A stretch of 64,000 bases of DNA from JAJYSO01 sp964579505 (GCA_964579505.1 CAZOGC010000001.1:186001-250000), one strand, 5' to 3'; shown: positions 9,458-18,257, numbered from the stretch's first letter. Numbers and translations: made by a program. Notes: generated by a model from the sequence alone, not told the origin.

Positions 9458-10288
9458 ATGCTTAAACAAGTCAATACATTAATTACGCTAAAGGAAATGA
9501 AAACAGATGGGCACGCGCCTGTCTTGTTTCATTGTTCTGATGGGTATAATTATTTTTGTAAATACCGTATTTGGCCAAAGCCAAGGGAAATTAATTGTTA
9601 GGCTTTCGAATGTGTAGCTACCGCTCTGCTTCATAAATTTAATATTCCTACCCCCGAGATTGCTTTAGTCACTATTAACCCAAATACGTTGGATAAAAAA
9701 ATCATTCAGAAGAATCAGCGAATGCGAGAAGGAATGGTGGTTTTTGGTTCAAAAGAAATAAATCCTGTTCGTACAGTAGATGAATTTTCGGTATTGATTA
9801 ATAAAAGAACCTTCAATAAGCTACTCAACCCGGAAGATATTATTCGTATAGCCTTATTCGATTTGTGGATAAAAAACGGCGATCGCGGACGGCAAATTGA
9901 TTCGGGCTACAACTACAACTTACTCATAAGAAACAAGATGGGCAAGGAAGAAATTTTGGCTTTTGATCACGCATTCTCTTTTGGGAACAGTCAATTTATA
10001 GGCGATTTTTCTATCAATAACCAGACAAATTTCTCAGGAAACCTCTATCAAACTCCTTTCTTTCGGAGTATTGTAAAACATATAGAACAACCAAAATATA
10101 AACAAATTATAAGAAATTTTGTAACTTTGCTGCGTGATGACCCTACAGAAACTATACAAGAAACGCTGCGTCAGTTGCCGCCAAGTTGGAAACTAATAGA
10201 CAACTTGCAAGAGCGCATCATTCAACTTCTCAGCGCTCGTAAGAGAATAGATAATTTTGCAACAACCCTTTTAAACGCCAAGCTATGA
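9458..10288 (+). pseudogene. HipA-like kinase domain protein with internal amber stop
   Basis: The frame from ATG 9458 to TGA 10286-10288 (277 codons) reads as one HipA-like kinase domain, but TAG at 9599-9601 interrupts it after codon 47. The reading on both sides is coherent: before it FHCSDGYNYFCKYR, after it AFECVATALLHKFNIPTPEIAL. Kinase-like residues follow: FDLWIKNGDRG (about codons 139-149), NLLI, and AFDHAFSFGN (about 168-177). Known relatives are HipA-type Ser/Thr kinases, often part of toxin-antitoxin-like pairs. The simplest reading is a point mutation of a Leu codon (TTG or TTA to TAG). A shorter product starting at TTG 9689 is possible but would lack the N-lobe. Confidence 0.75.
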
Positions 10289-11139
10289 CCCCGTTTTATA
10301 GCATCATATCCACAGAAACCAATCATTTCTCTAATGAAAAAATAGCCGTCGGACTCATTTTTGTGGCCGATAAAGTCTATTTTAAATATTCTGAAACAAA
10401 ACTGAAGTGGTTAAAGAAATTAAAGCAGGGCGATGATTTTTACGACTTGACGCATTCTTCTTTAAAAAACATAGAACAGGTTATTAAGAAAGAGCATAAC
10501 GCAACCGACCCTAAGTTGTTTAAAAACTTTCTTTCAAAAGAGTACTTCGCGTACTTAAATCAATATGCCGCCGGAGTTATTTCCTTTTCAGAACCGGCTT
10601 TGTTGGCTATTGAAATGAACGAATCAGTTTTTGAAAGTTATTATGAAAAGATGATTGGTGAAACTTATGAGCAGATAGCCAAAGCTTCAACACCTACTTT
10701 TACTAAAAAAATAAAGACCTTATTTACAGAAAAAAATGCCGCTCAATTTGCCGATTTAGATTACGTGTTTAAAGTCGGTCAAGTAGATGGTATTTTAAAA
10801 GATTATAAACTTCCTTTAATCACTAAAAATGGAGCTGTACAAGGACTTGATACAATGGATTTTACACAGTCTGAAAATACGATAATTTCTAAATTCTACG
10901 AAACAGAAGTTATGTATAAAGGCCTTCATAAGCTCTGTGAATCAAAACAGCTAAAAACAGATAAACTAAAGATAGCTTTCGAAATTCCCGACCAACAACA
11001 AAGTAAAAAGTTTTTTGATTTGGTCTATAAAGAGAAAAAAGAGCTATTTGATTTCAAAGAATTTCCGGAAGTTGAAAGCTTTATTGAGAAAGCCGGGCAA
11101 TCGGGTGTATATCAAAAGTTTTCTGAGCTGATAGACTAA
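10285..11139 (+). CDS. Conserved hypothetical partner of HipA-like protein
   Basis: A 284-aa soluble protein without signal peptide or membrane segment. I do not recognise catalytic motifs. The N-terminus (FYSIISTETNHFSNEKIAVG, a beta-strand-rich start) resembles DUF3037-type proteins that follow HipA-like kinase genes, but this is a weak impression. Its ATG overlaps the stop of the HipA-like gene by 4 bp (ATGA), so translation of the two was coupled. It remains intact although its partner carries a stop codon. Role unknown; antitoxin or substrate of the kinase are possibilities only. Confidence 0.75.
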   Translation: MTPFYSIISTETNHFSNEKIAVGLIFVADKVYFKYSETKLKWLKKLKQGDDFYDLTHSSLKNIEQVIKKEHNATDPKLFKNFLSKEYFAYLNQYAAGVISFSEPALLAIEMNESVFESYYEKMIGETYEQIAKASTPTFTKKIKTLFTEKNAAQFADLDYVFKVGQVDGILKDYKLPLITKNGAVQGLDTMDFTQSENTIISKFYETEVMYKGLHKLCESKQLKTDKLKIAFEIPDQQQSKKFFDLVYKEKKELFDFKEFPEVESFIEKAGQSGVYQKFSELID

Positions 11140-11166
11140 TAGTTATTAGATTCAATTTGCTAGTGT

Positions 11167-11220
11167 GGCGGGCGTATGCGGAGGAAGAAAGATTAACTTC
11201 GTTGATTCCAAAAGGGGAGG
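11167..11220. repeat. Dispersed tRNA-Ser-3'-like repeat, copy A
   Basis: The stretch from 11167 contains CGGGCGTATGCGGAGGAAG, nearly the same as the trailer and 3' end of the tRNA-Ser gene at 18336-18355 (one base different), followed by a palindrome-like GATTAACTTCGTTGATTCC and AAAAGGGG. Copies B (17641) and C (17817) share this layout. All are in the same orientation as the tRNA end on the + strand. Confidence 0.75.
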
Positions 11221-11391
11221 GCCAGCGATAAAATTCACTTCCTAACGCAAACTTGCCGCGATTGTCATCCCTCCAATATAATTTGAAGTTTCTCCTCCTT
11301 ATTTGGTATTAAAAGCGGCATGATTGAGCAACATTGAGACTAGGTACGTTCAACTATTAAACCTTTGTTGTGGTTATCAGTTTGCCTTTCT

Positions 11392-11427
11392 TTGACCGAT
11401 TTATTAACACTGAACGGTCAATTTTTT
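11392..11427 (+). terminator. Probable intrinsic terminator
   Basis: TTGACCG (11392-11398) and CGGTCAA (11415-11421) pair perfectly around a 16-nt loop and are followed by TTTTTT. It would end transcription from the HipA/partner pair before the susC promoter. Confidence 0.6.
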
Positions 11428-11610
11428 ATATAATTTAGGAAAACAACGTTATACTTACCGCTGGGATGGTGGTTTATTATTCGGGTTTATAATTATTTTT
11501 TTAAGATAAGTTTTAGCCTCCTTTCCCATATATTTAAGGGATATCTCATATAAAAAATACATAAATCACTCTGTATTAGTGCATCAAAATAATTTTTTAA
11601 TATACGTTAA

Positions 11611-11641
11611 TTTGCATTATTTAATAATTATATTATATTTG
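11611..11641 (+). promoter_or_regulatory. susC promoter, Bacteroidota consensus
   Basis: TTTG at 11611-11614, exactly 19 nt, then TATATTTG at 11634-11641: a full match to the known Bacteroidota consensus (TTTG, N19, TAnnTTTG). The predicted transcription start is about 11646, giving a leader of about 27 nt before the susC ATG at 11673. Confidence 0.75.
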
Positions 11642-11672
11642 GAAAAGTTTAACTTATCTTAAAACACAAATT

Positions 11673-14600
11673 ATGAAACAAAAATCCAAAACATTATTAA
11701 CACTTATGTTAGTGTTGATGGTGCAATTTGTTTTTGCACAACAACGAATAATTACCGGAGTGGTGACTGATGCAGAATCAGGGTTGCCTTTATCTGGGGT
11801 GAGTGTTCTGGTAAAAGGGACCACTAACAAGACCTTAACTAATCTTAATGGGGAGTTTACACTAAAAAGTGTGGAAAACGGACAAACTTTAGTGTTTAGT
11901 TATTTAGGGTATGAAAACAAAGAATTACTGGTGCAGCCCAAAACCAATTTTTCTGTAACATTGAACGTAGGTGCTGCGGCATTAGATCAAGTAGTTATTA
12001 CAGCTGGAGGGGTAAAAATTCAGAAGAAAGAACAAGGAAACCAAACCACAACGATTAGCGCAGAGCAACTCACGCAAGGAGAAGCTTTTAATGTAGCTTC
12101 TGCTTTGACAGCGAAGGTTCCTGGATTACAGGTTAGCGCTGTTGGTGGAGGTATTAATCCGGATGTCCGTTTGGTTCTGCGAGGAAACCGTTCTTTATTA
12201 GGGGATAATCAAGCTTTGGTTGTCGTTGATAATGTGATTGTTCCTTCTACTATTTTAGGTAATTTGAATCCAAATGACATCGCTTCTGTCGAGGTGCTAA
12301 ATGGAGCGGGAGCTGCTGCTTTATATGGCTCGGATGCTTCAAATGGAGCCTTGATAATTACGACAAAATCAGGAAAAAGAGGGAAAGCTCGAATTACAGT
12401 ATCTCATACAGCTACTTTCCAATCTACAAGCTTTGTTCCTGTAACCCAAAAGCGTTTTGGGTCTGGGACCAAGCCAGATGATATTCCTACTTATACCCCG
12501 TATGAAAATCAGCAATATGGACCGGCATTTGACGGTTCAATGGTTGAAATAGGAAAACCATTGGTAGACGGTTCTATACAAACTGTTCGTTACTCACCTA
12601 GAGATGACAAAGATAAATTTTGGGATTTAGGGGTGACAAACCAAACCGATGTCAGCATATCAACAGGAACAGAAAAGGGATCGACGTATTTTTCTTCTCA
12701 GTATCTTACGCAAACTTCTGTGGTGCCAGGTGATAAGTATGACCGTTTTACTATTCGTGTAAATGGTGATCGTGATATCACAGATAATTTTGCACTAAGC
12801 TATAATGTCTACTATGTGCAAAATAGGTATAATCAAACAACAGCATTTGCAACAGCATTTAATAATGTGATGATGACCCCTGCACAGGTTCCATTGTTGA
12901 GATATAGTGATTGGAAAACAGACCCATTTGCAAATCCTAATGGTTTCTATAATGAGTATTACGACAATCCTTATTTTACGTTAGATAACAACAGGAATAA
13001 AACACGAAATGACTATTTGTCTGGTGTTGCGCAGATAAAGTGGTTTCCTATAGAAGATTTATCACTGATGTTTAGGGTAAGTATGATTACACGTAACTAT
13101 TCAGGTAAAAGTTGGTCGAATCGGTTTGATTATTCTGACTACACGACAAGTATTTCACCATCAAAAAGTAAAGATGAATTCAGAGGAAGTGTTAGTGATA
13201 ACACGGGGTACACAACACAGTTAAACCCGGTGTTTCAAGCGCAATATAAAAAAGACTTGAATGAGGATTTTTCTATTAATCTATTGGTTGGGGGAAGTCT
13301 TAGAGACAACCAGTCGAAAGGAATTTCTGTAAACAGTTCTAATATGGCAATTCCGGATTTGTATAATATCAGTAATACAACTTTAAGAGAGTATGGTTCA
13401 GAATCTAACGCTAGGTCTAGACAAATTGGACTATATGGAGATTTAAGGGTGAACTTTCGCGATTACCTATTTTTACACTTTACAGCTCGTAATGATTGGG
13501 TGTCTGTCTTAGCTCCGGAAAATAGATCTATTTTTTATCCGGCTGGAGATGTTTCATTCATCGCTTCAGAAGCAATTCCTTTCCTAAAAAAATCAAATGT
13601 TATTGATGCTTTGAAGATTAGAGGGGGAATTTCTAGAGTAGGAAAAGTAAATATTGGACCTTATTCGTTAAAACCAACGTTTTCTCAAACTGCAGGGTAT
13701 CCATATAATGGAGTCATAGGTTATTCATTGAGTTCTCGTATCGTTACAAATGATTTGAAACCGGAAGAAACCACAACTATAGAAGCAGGAATAGAATTTA
13801 GTTTGCTAGACAGTAGAATTTATGGTAGCGCCACAGCTTATAAAACCTCGACAATAAACCAAACGGTACCAATTTCTATAAGTCCTTCTACGGGTTTTTC
13901 AAGCTATTTGACGAATGTAGGAGAAGTGAGTAACAAAGGAATAGAAGCGATGTTACATGTAACGCCAATTCGTACCAATGGTTGGGAATTGACAGTGGGA
14001 GGAAACTTTACATACAATGACAATGAAGTGGTTTCTTTATTTGAAGGAAGCAGTAGTGAACTACAGTTAGGAAGTTGGGGGAGTGGAGCAGTTTATGCAA
14101 TTCCTGGAAAACCATTTCCTTATTTGAAGGCCACCAAATACGTTCGAAATGATGAAGGGAAAATTATTGTTGACCCCCATACAGGTATGCCATCTGCCTC
14201 TACAAAAATGTATGGAATGGGAAGAACAGTTGCTCCATATCGTGTAGGTCTTGATCTACAATTAAGTTATAAAAACTTCCGTTTAGCAGCTGTCGCTGAA
14301 TATAGGGGAGGTAATTACATGTTTAACCAAAGTACGACACAATTGTATTTTTCTGGTGCCGGGATAAGGACAACAGATTTTAATAGGGAACGCTTTGTTA
14401 TCCCAAACTCTGTATATGATGCCAATCCCGATCCGAATGTTACACAATGGGTAGACAACACAAACATTACGACAAATGCAGGTGGAGCTAATTTTTGGAC
14501 AAATGGACCAGCGTTTATGGATGCAGGAGAAAACTTTGTTTATTCTGCCGCATTTTGGAAGTTAAGAGAAGTGTCTCTGTCTTACGATTTTCCTAAAGAT

Positions 14601-14810
14601 CTATTGAATAAAATAGGTTTTATAAATGTAGAATCAGCGACTATTAGCGTACAAGGAAGAAACCTTTTGTTGTATACCCCTGATACGAATGTATATACAG
14701 ATCCTGAATATAGTGCATTTGGAGCAAGTAGTAATGCCATCGGTATTTCAGGATTTAATGACGCGCCGCCAGCAAGGTATTATGGTTTGACACTTTCAGT
14801 AACTCTATAA
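11673..14810 (+). CDS. SusC/RagA-type TonB-linked outer-membrane transporter
   Basis: Beta-barrel transporter that, with its SusD lipoprotein lid, imports a large nutrient (glycan or peptide) using TonB energy. Visible: signal peptide (1-22, ending FVFAQ), CarboxypepD_reg-like domain (about 25-110), plug domain (about 115-235) with LNGAGAAALYGSDASNGALI, then a long barrel ending in an aromatic/hydrophobic strand (YYGLTLSVTL). There is no N-terminal STN domain, so no direct transmembrane signalling to an anti-sigma factor is expected. Length 1045 aa is normal. First gene of a three-gene operon behind a consensus promoter; the next gene starts 11 bp later. The substrate cannot be told from the sequence. 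Confidence 0.96.
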   Translation: MKQKSKTLLTLMLVLMVQFVFAQQRIITGVVTDAESGLPLSGVSVLVKGTTNKTLTNLNGEFTLKSVENGQTLVFSYLGYENKELLVQPKTNFSVTLNVGAAALDQVVITAGGVKIQKKEQGNQTTTISAEQLTQGEAFNVASALTAKVPGLQVSAVGGGINPDVRLVLRGNRSLLGDNQALVVVDNVIVPSTILGNLNPNDIASVEVLNGAGAAALYGSDASNGALIITTKSGKRGKARITVSHTATFQSTSFVPVTQKRFGSGTKPDDIPTYTPYENQQYGPAFDGSMVEIGKPLVDGSIQTVRYSPRDDKDKFWDLGVTNQTDVSISTGTEKGSTYFSSQYLTQTSVVPGDKYDRFTIRVNGDRDITDNFALSYNVYYVQNRYNQTTAFATAFNNVMMTPAQVPLLRYSDWKTDPFANPNGFYNEYYDNPYFTLDNNRNKTRNDYLSGVAQIKWFPIEDLSLMFRVSMITRNYSGKSWSNRFDYSDYTTSISPSKSKDEFRGSVSDNTGYTTQLNPVFQAQYKKDLNEDFSINLLVGGSLRDNQSKGISVNSSNMAIPDLYNISNTTLREYGSESNARSRQIGLYGDLRVNFRDYLFLHFTARNDWVSVLAPENRSIFYPAGDVSFIASEAIPFLKKSNVIDALKIRGGISRVGKVNIGPYSLKPTFSQTAGYPYNGVIGYSLSSRIVTNDLKPEETTTIEAGIEFSLLDSRIYGSATAYKTSTINQTVPISISPSTGFSSYLTNVGEVSNKGIEAMLHVTPIRTNGWELTVGGNFTYNDNEVVSLFEGSSSELQLGSWGSGAVYAIPGKPFPYLKATKYVRNDEGKIIVDPHTGMPSASTKMYGMGRTVAPYRVGLDLQLSYKNFRLAAVAEYRGGNYMFNQSTTQLYFSGAGIRTTDFNRERFVIPNSVYDANPDPNVTQWVDNTNITTNAGGANFWTNGPAFMDAGENFVYSAAFWKLREVSLSYDFPKDLLNKIGFINVESATISVQGRNLLLYTPDTNVYTDPEYSAFGASSNAIGISGFNDAPPARYYGLTLSVTL

Positions 14811-14821
14811 AAAATAAAAAA

Positions 14822-16486
14822 ATGAAAAATATATTAAAATACTTATTTTGTGGAGTGTGTTTCATTACATTTATCTCATGTAGTGACTATCTCGATATAA
14901 ATGAAAACCCTAACCAGCCTACTCAGGCTACTGCACAAACGGTTTTACCACAAGCCATTGTTTCTGCCGCTAGCTTAAGCAATTCCTTTAATATTAGCTT
15001 CGGCTCTATATCTGGAATGGTAGCAAATGCCGGAGGCTTTAGTGGTTTTGGTTCATTCATTACCTATGAATATACCACAGGAGACTTTACAGGACTGTGG
15101 TCCGGAACGATGTATAATAATCTTGACTTTAAATATGTTATCGATAACACAAAAGATGACCCTCAGTTAATATTTTATACCTCTGTAGCTAGAATAATGA
15201 AAGCACTGAATTTTGCAAGGCTTGTCGATCAATACAATGATATTCCGTATACAGAAGCGTTGCAAGGAGCAGATAATTTAACTCCTGCCTATGATAAAGC
15301 TGAAGATGTATATAAAGCAATTATAACAGAGCTTACAGAGACTATAACAGCAATCCAATCTGGGATTGATGCGAATGCTCAGACAGCTGGAACAGTTGCT
15401 TCAATAGATGCTAGCTATGATCCATTGTTTGGAGGAAATATGCAAAGATGGATGAAGTTTGCAAATACCATTAAACTTCGCATGCTGATTAAAATGGCAG
15501 GCGTTCCAGCTTTGAATGCTTATGCTATAGGTGAATTTGGAAAAATGGGTACATCAGGAGTAGGGTTTCTATCGGATAATGCTTTAGTAAACCCGGGATA
15601 TGTTAAAGAATCAGGAAAAGCAGCCCCTATTTTTGTAACAAGGGGGTATTCTGTAGATGGGGGTAGACCTACCTCTTCACGTATTGCTACTACTTGGATG
15701 GTTGGCTTTTACGATGGAGGAAAAGTAGCAGATCCATACAGGGGGCATGTGATATATCAAAACTTTCCTAACACAGCGGCAAATCAACTTGGTGTAGAAA
15801 ATAGCTCCGTGCCGGAAGCTCCCGGAAGCGGAACAGTTTGGACAACCGGTGATGATGCAAACGATAAAGATGCCTTAGGTGTATGCAAGGGGTATTCTCA
15901 AGGCCAACCTATTATGTTGGCGGCAGAATCGTATTTCCTTCAAGCAGAAGCATACTTGAAAGGATACTTGCCAGGAAATGCACAAACAGCATTTAATGCA
16001 GGTATCAAAGCTTCTTTTGACTATTTGTACAGAGATGCCAACGGAAGTTTGCACCAAGGAATTACATTAGACATTTCTGGGAACCCTGTTTTAGACGGAA
16101 ATGGAGATGTTATTCCTATTTCTGTAGATGATATGGTAGCGCAATATATTACTGATAATACAAATAATTATAGAGTGAATTGGGCGCAAGCAACAACTAA
16201 TGCAGAAAAATTGGAAGCAATTATAACTCAAAAATATATTGCTTTAAATATGGTGAATAATGATGAAGCGTATAATGAGTATAGAAGAACAAAATATCCA
16301 AAAACAGTTCTTCCAACATCTAATCCGTTGAATACTTTTGCTTCAACTCGATCCGTTTCCACAAGATCAGATAAATTGTTAGGTCGAATTTTATACCCTG
16401 ATTTTGAGTACTCGACAAATGCGCAAAATGTTCCTAACCTAGGTACTAGTGCGCGGTTTACTGGAAAAATATTTTGGGAAAACTAG
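14822..16486 (+). CDS. SusD/RagB-family nutrient-binding lipoprotein (SusD-like_2 type)
   Basis: Surface lipoprotein that caps the SusC barrel and binds substrate. A lipoprotein signal ends FITFISC with the lipobox Cys at about residue 20, followed by SDYLDINENPN, a start typical of the SusD-like_2 subfamily. The rest is a helical TPR-like fold, with conserved RWMKFANTIKLRMLIKMAG (about 209-227) and QKYIALNMVNNDEAYNEYR (about 470-488). Length 554 aa is normal. It follows susC by 11 bp, as is usual for these pairs. No glycoside hydrolase or peptidase is next to it, so the substrate stays open. Confidence 0.95.
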   Translation: MKNILKYLFCGVCFITFISCSDYLDINENPNQPTQATAQTVLPQAIVSAASLSNSFNISFGSISGMVANAGGFSGFGSFITYEYTTGDFTGLWSGTMYNNLDFKYVIDNTKDDPQLIFYTSVARIMKALNFARLVDQYNDIPYTEALQGADNLTPAYDKAEDVYKAIITELTETITAIQSGIDANAQTAGTVASIDASYDPLFGGNMQRWMKFANTIKLRMLIKMAGVPALNAYAIGEFGKMGTSGVGFLSDNALVNPGYVKESGKAAPIFVTRGYSVDGGRPTSSRIATTWMVGFYDGGKVADPYRGHVIYQNFPNTAANQLGVENSSVPEAPGSGTVWTTGDDANDKDALGVCKGYSQGQPIMLAAESYFLQAEAYLKGYLPGNAQTAFNAGIKASFDYLYRDANGSLHQGITLDISGNPVLDGNGDVIPISVDDMVAQYITDNTNNYRVNWAQATTNAEKLEAIITQKYIALNMVNNDEAYNEYRRTKYPKTVLPTSNPLNTFASTRSVSTRSDKLLGRILYPDFEYSTNAQNVPNLGTSARFTGKIFWEN

Positions 16487-16501
16487 ATTAAAATATAAAT
16501 T

Positions 16502-17365
16502 ATGAAAAAATATATATATCAAATAGTAAGTCTATTAATGATAGCCACGTTATTTACCTCTTGTCTAAAGGATGATAGCTTGGTGCTAGACCCATCAGAA
16601 GGGCATAACGTGATAGAGTTTGGAAATGTAAGCGTTCCAACCTCAAGTGTAAATGATCCATATACTGTGTTTACACCATTGACGGTAGATAATCAAACCA
16701 CCAGTTTCGAGGCGGTAGTGAATTATGCAGGACCTGAAATGTATGCCAGCAAAGATATTACTGTAAATCTTACCTTGGCTAATAATATCATAACAGAATA
16801 CAACACAGCAGCCTCAACAAGCTATACTGCTTTAGCAGCTAATGCGTTTAGCTTTCCGTCAAGCGTTACCATTAAAAAAGGAGAAAGTGAAGTGCGGTTC
16901 AACATAGACATAGACCCGACTAAGTTTGATTTAACAAAGTCTAACGTGATTGCTTTAAAAATAGCCTCTGTGTCATCTGGCATTATAAGTGGTAATTTTG
17001 GAAAAGTAATATACAACCTTCCGGTAAAAAGTGTCTGGGAAGGAGTGTATACCGTTACTGTTACTAATGTTACGGGTGTAGATGGTAATATTCCTGCAGT
17101 AAGTACTTATCACGATGTAGAACTGAAGACAGTTGGGCCTAACAGATTACAAACAAAATATGTAGCACAAATCTATGGCGGGTACACTCAATATCAGTTT
17201 AATGCTAATAATACTAGCATTACCGGAATAGTAACCTATAGTGGATCAGATTTAGGAGCACAGATTGTAAACGTTGGTATTGTAGACCCGGTGAATGGTA
17301 TTTTTGAAATCACCTCAACTTGGTTTGGTCGAACGGTTAAGGAAAAATATGTGAAACAACAATAA
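16502..17365 (+). CDS. DUF1735-type lipoprotein of the SusCD operon
   Basis: A 287-aa lipoprotein: signal peptide with lipobox TLFTSC (Cys at about residue 21). The N-terminal half (about 35-165) looks like a DUF1735/BT_3987-type Ig-like domain (VNLTLANNIITEYNTA; SVTIKKGESEVRFNIDID), the C-terminal half a beta-rich domain ending TWFGRTVKEKYVKQQ. Proteins of this family are often third in SusC-SusD operons and are thought to act at the cell surface as binding proteins. Starts 15 bp after the susD stop and is followed by a strong hairpin terminator. Assignment rests on family resemblance and position. Confidence 0.85.
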   Translation: MKKYIYQIVSLLMIATLFTSCLKDDSLVLDPSEGHNVIEFGNVSVPTSSVNDPYTVFTPLTVDNQTTSFEAVVNYAGPEMYASKDITVNLTLANNIITEYNTAASTSYTALAANAFSFPSSVTIKKGESEVRFNIDIDPTKFDLTKSNVIALKIASVSSGIISGNFGKVIYNLPVKSVWEGVYTVTVTNVTGVDGNIPAVSTYHDVELKTVGPNRLQTKYVAQIYGGYTQYQFNANNTSITGIVTYSGSDLGAQIVNVGIVDPVNGIFEITSTWFGRTVKEKYVKQQ

Positions 17366-17380
17366 ACCAATAATGATTTT

Positions 17381-17427
17381 TCAGCAATCGGCAGCTTATT
17401 ATTAAAAACTGTTGATTGCTGAATTTT
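17381..17427 (+). terminator. Terminator of the SusCD operon
   Basis: TCAGCAATC (17381-17389) pairs with GATTGCTGA (17414-17422), with extra CAG/CTG pairing inside and TTTTT after. Sits 16 bp after the stop of the third operon gene. Confidence 0.75.
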
Positions 17428-17640
17428 TGAAAACATAATAAGATTAAACACTTACTTTGTACTATCCCGCTAAGTGATTGTTATTTTGCAGAAAGTAAGT
17501 TGTTAAAGCCACCTTTTTTATGTGTTTATATGTGATGTTTTAAGAAAACGTTACAGAGTTGTTTACAAAAATAATTAACTTTCTAAGTTTGAGAAGTCAA
17601 CTTTTCAAGCTTAGTTTATTCTTCCCATTTAAACTTTTTT

Positions 17641-17690
17641 GGATGCGGAGGAAGAGGGATTAACGAAGTTAATCCCAAAAGGGGAATCAA
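17641..17690. repeat. Dispersed tRNA-Ser-3'-like repeat, copy B
   Basis: GCGGAGGAAGAGGGATT (17645-17661) equals 17 bases of the tRNA-Ser 3' end at 18346-18362. It runs into a perfect hairpin GGGATTAAC-GAA-GTTAATCCC (17656-17676) and AAAAGGGG. The hairpin takes the place that the T-arm has in the real tRNA. Confidence 0.8.
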
Positions 17691-17776
17691 CAAAACTATA
17701 AATGCTTTAGGCTGCACGTTGAGTCATTTTTAATTTTATCCACTTAAAAAGCTAAGGTTTTTACATTCCTAAAACA

Positions 17777-17815
17777 AAAAATGCTTCACCCGAAAGGGTG
17801 GAGCATTTTTATTTT
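17777..17815. terminator. Strong bidirectional hairpin terminator
   Basis: A 15-bp stem, AAAAATGCTTCACCC with GGGTGGAGCATTTTT (one mismatch), closed by a GAAA loop (17777-17810) and flanked by T-rich sequence on both strands. On the minus strand it lies directly after the 3' end of repeat copy C. It could end transcripts from either the SusCD operon or the GIY-YIG gene. Confidence 0.75.
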
Positions 17816-17816
17816 T

Positions 17817-17866
17817 CGGAGGAGAATGGATTAACTTCGTTGATCCCAAAAAGGGGGCCAACAAAC
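17817..17866. repeat. Dispersed tRNA-Ser-3'-like repeat, copy C
   Basis: CGGAGGAGAATGGATTAAC, then TTCGTTGATCCC and AAAAAGGGGG: the same layout as copies A and B but with a more degenerate tRNA-like part. The downstream stretch AAATGCTTCAAGCTG (about 17870) matches the stretch after copy B (AAATGCTTTAGGCTG, about 17699), so the two copies are parts of a longer, about 90-bp repeat. Confidence 0.65.
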
Positions 17867-17931
17867 AAGAAAATGCTTCAAGCTGTCGCCTCTGGATCAT
17901 TTTCTGGTAATGTGAAAAATTTGAAAGTCTA

Positions 17932-18177
17932 TCATACTAAATGTTTATTCCGAAAAGCTCTTCCGGAACCCGATTTTAAATACCGTTCGAAATCATAAGC
18001 CTTTTGTTTATTGGAGAATTTTGATAGGAATACTGTTTTTACCGGTAATCTCATTTTGGTAAAATTAACTTCTCCATTCTGGTGGGCTTTTAACCGATTT
18101 GTAAAATTTCTCGAAAATCCGGTGTAATATTTTCCATCAGCACATTCTAAGATGTAAACAGTATAAGAAAGTTCCAT
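17932..18177 (-). CDS. Small GIY-YIG nuclease-domain protein (UPF0213 type)
   Basis: An 81-aa stand-alone GIY-YIG domain. Motifs: VYILECADGKYYTG (GIY...YIG, residues 7-20), the catalytic Arg position in RNFTNRLKAH (about 23-32), Glu in FERYLKSGSG (about 64-73), ending GRAFRNKHLV. Such proteins are abundant in Flavobacteriia, often in multiple copies; a nuclease or mobile-element role is assumed from the domain only. It lies between the tRNA-like repeats and the intact tRNA-Ser and is convergent to the SusCD operon. Confidence 0.9.
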   Translation of the reverse strand: MELSYTVYILECADGKYYTGFSRNFTNRLKAHQNGEVNFTKMRLPVKTVFLSKFSNKQKAYDFERYLKSGSGRAFRNKHLV

Positions 18178-18257
18178 AGTTATTGAGGATAGATTGTTGT
18201 GTGCTGTAAATTACGAAATAACTATCTTATTTGGAATTGCTTATATAAAAATTGATC

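Larger units (their letters stand above)
11140..11672. other. Intergenic region between HipA pair and susC
   Basis: 533 bp without a credible gene. It contains a dispersed tRNA-3'-like repeat (11167-11220), an intrinsic-terminator-like hairpin (11392-11427), a very AT-rich stretch and the susC promoter (11611-11641). It separates the defence block from the SusCD locus. Confidence 0.7.
17366..17931. other. Intergenic repeat zone
   Basis: 566 bp without a credible gene between the SusCD operon and the convergent GIY-YIG gene. It contains the operon terminator (17381-17427), two tRNA-3'-like repeat copies (17641-17690 and 17817-17866), one intact terminator hairpin (17777-17815) and two decayed relatives of that hairpin (about 17697-17730 and 17871-17905). 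Confidence 0.8.

Noticed and set aside
9599..9601. Programmed amber read-through or pyrrolysine in the HipA-like gene
   Set aside because: No pyrrolysine genes are visible and no downstream stimulatory structure is evident; a point mutation explains it more simply.
2855..11139. Prophage or transposon carrying the R-M block
   Set aside because: No integrase, transposase, phage structural gene or terminal inverted repeats were seen.
17798..17998. Plus-strand 66-codon frame in the repeat zone
   Set aside because: It runs through a terminator hairpin and a repeat copy and overlaps the well-supported minus-strand GIY-YIG gene in antisense; no family features.
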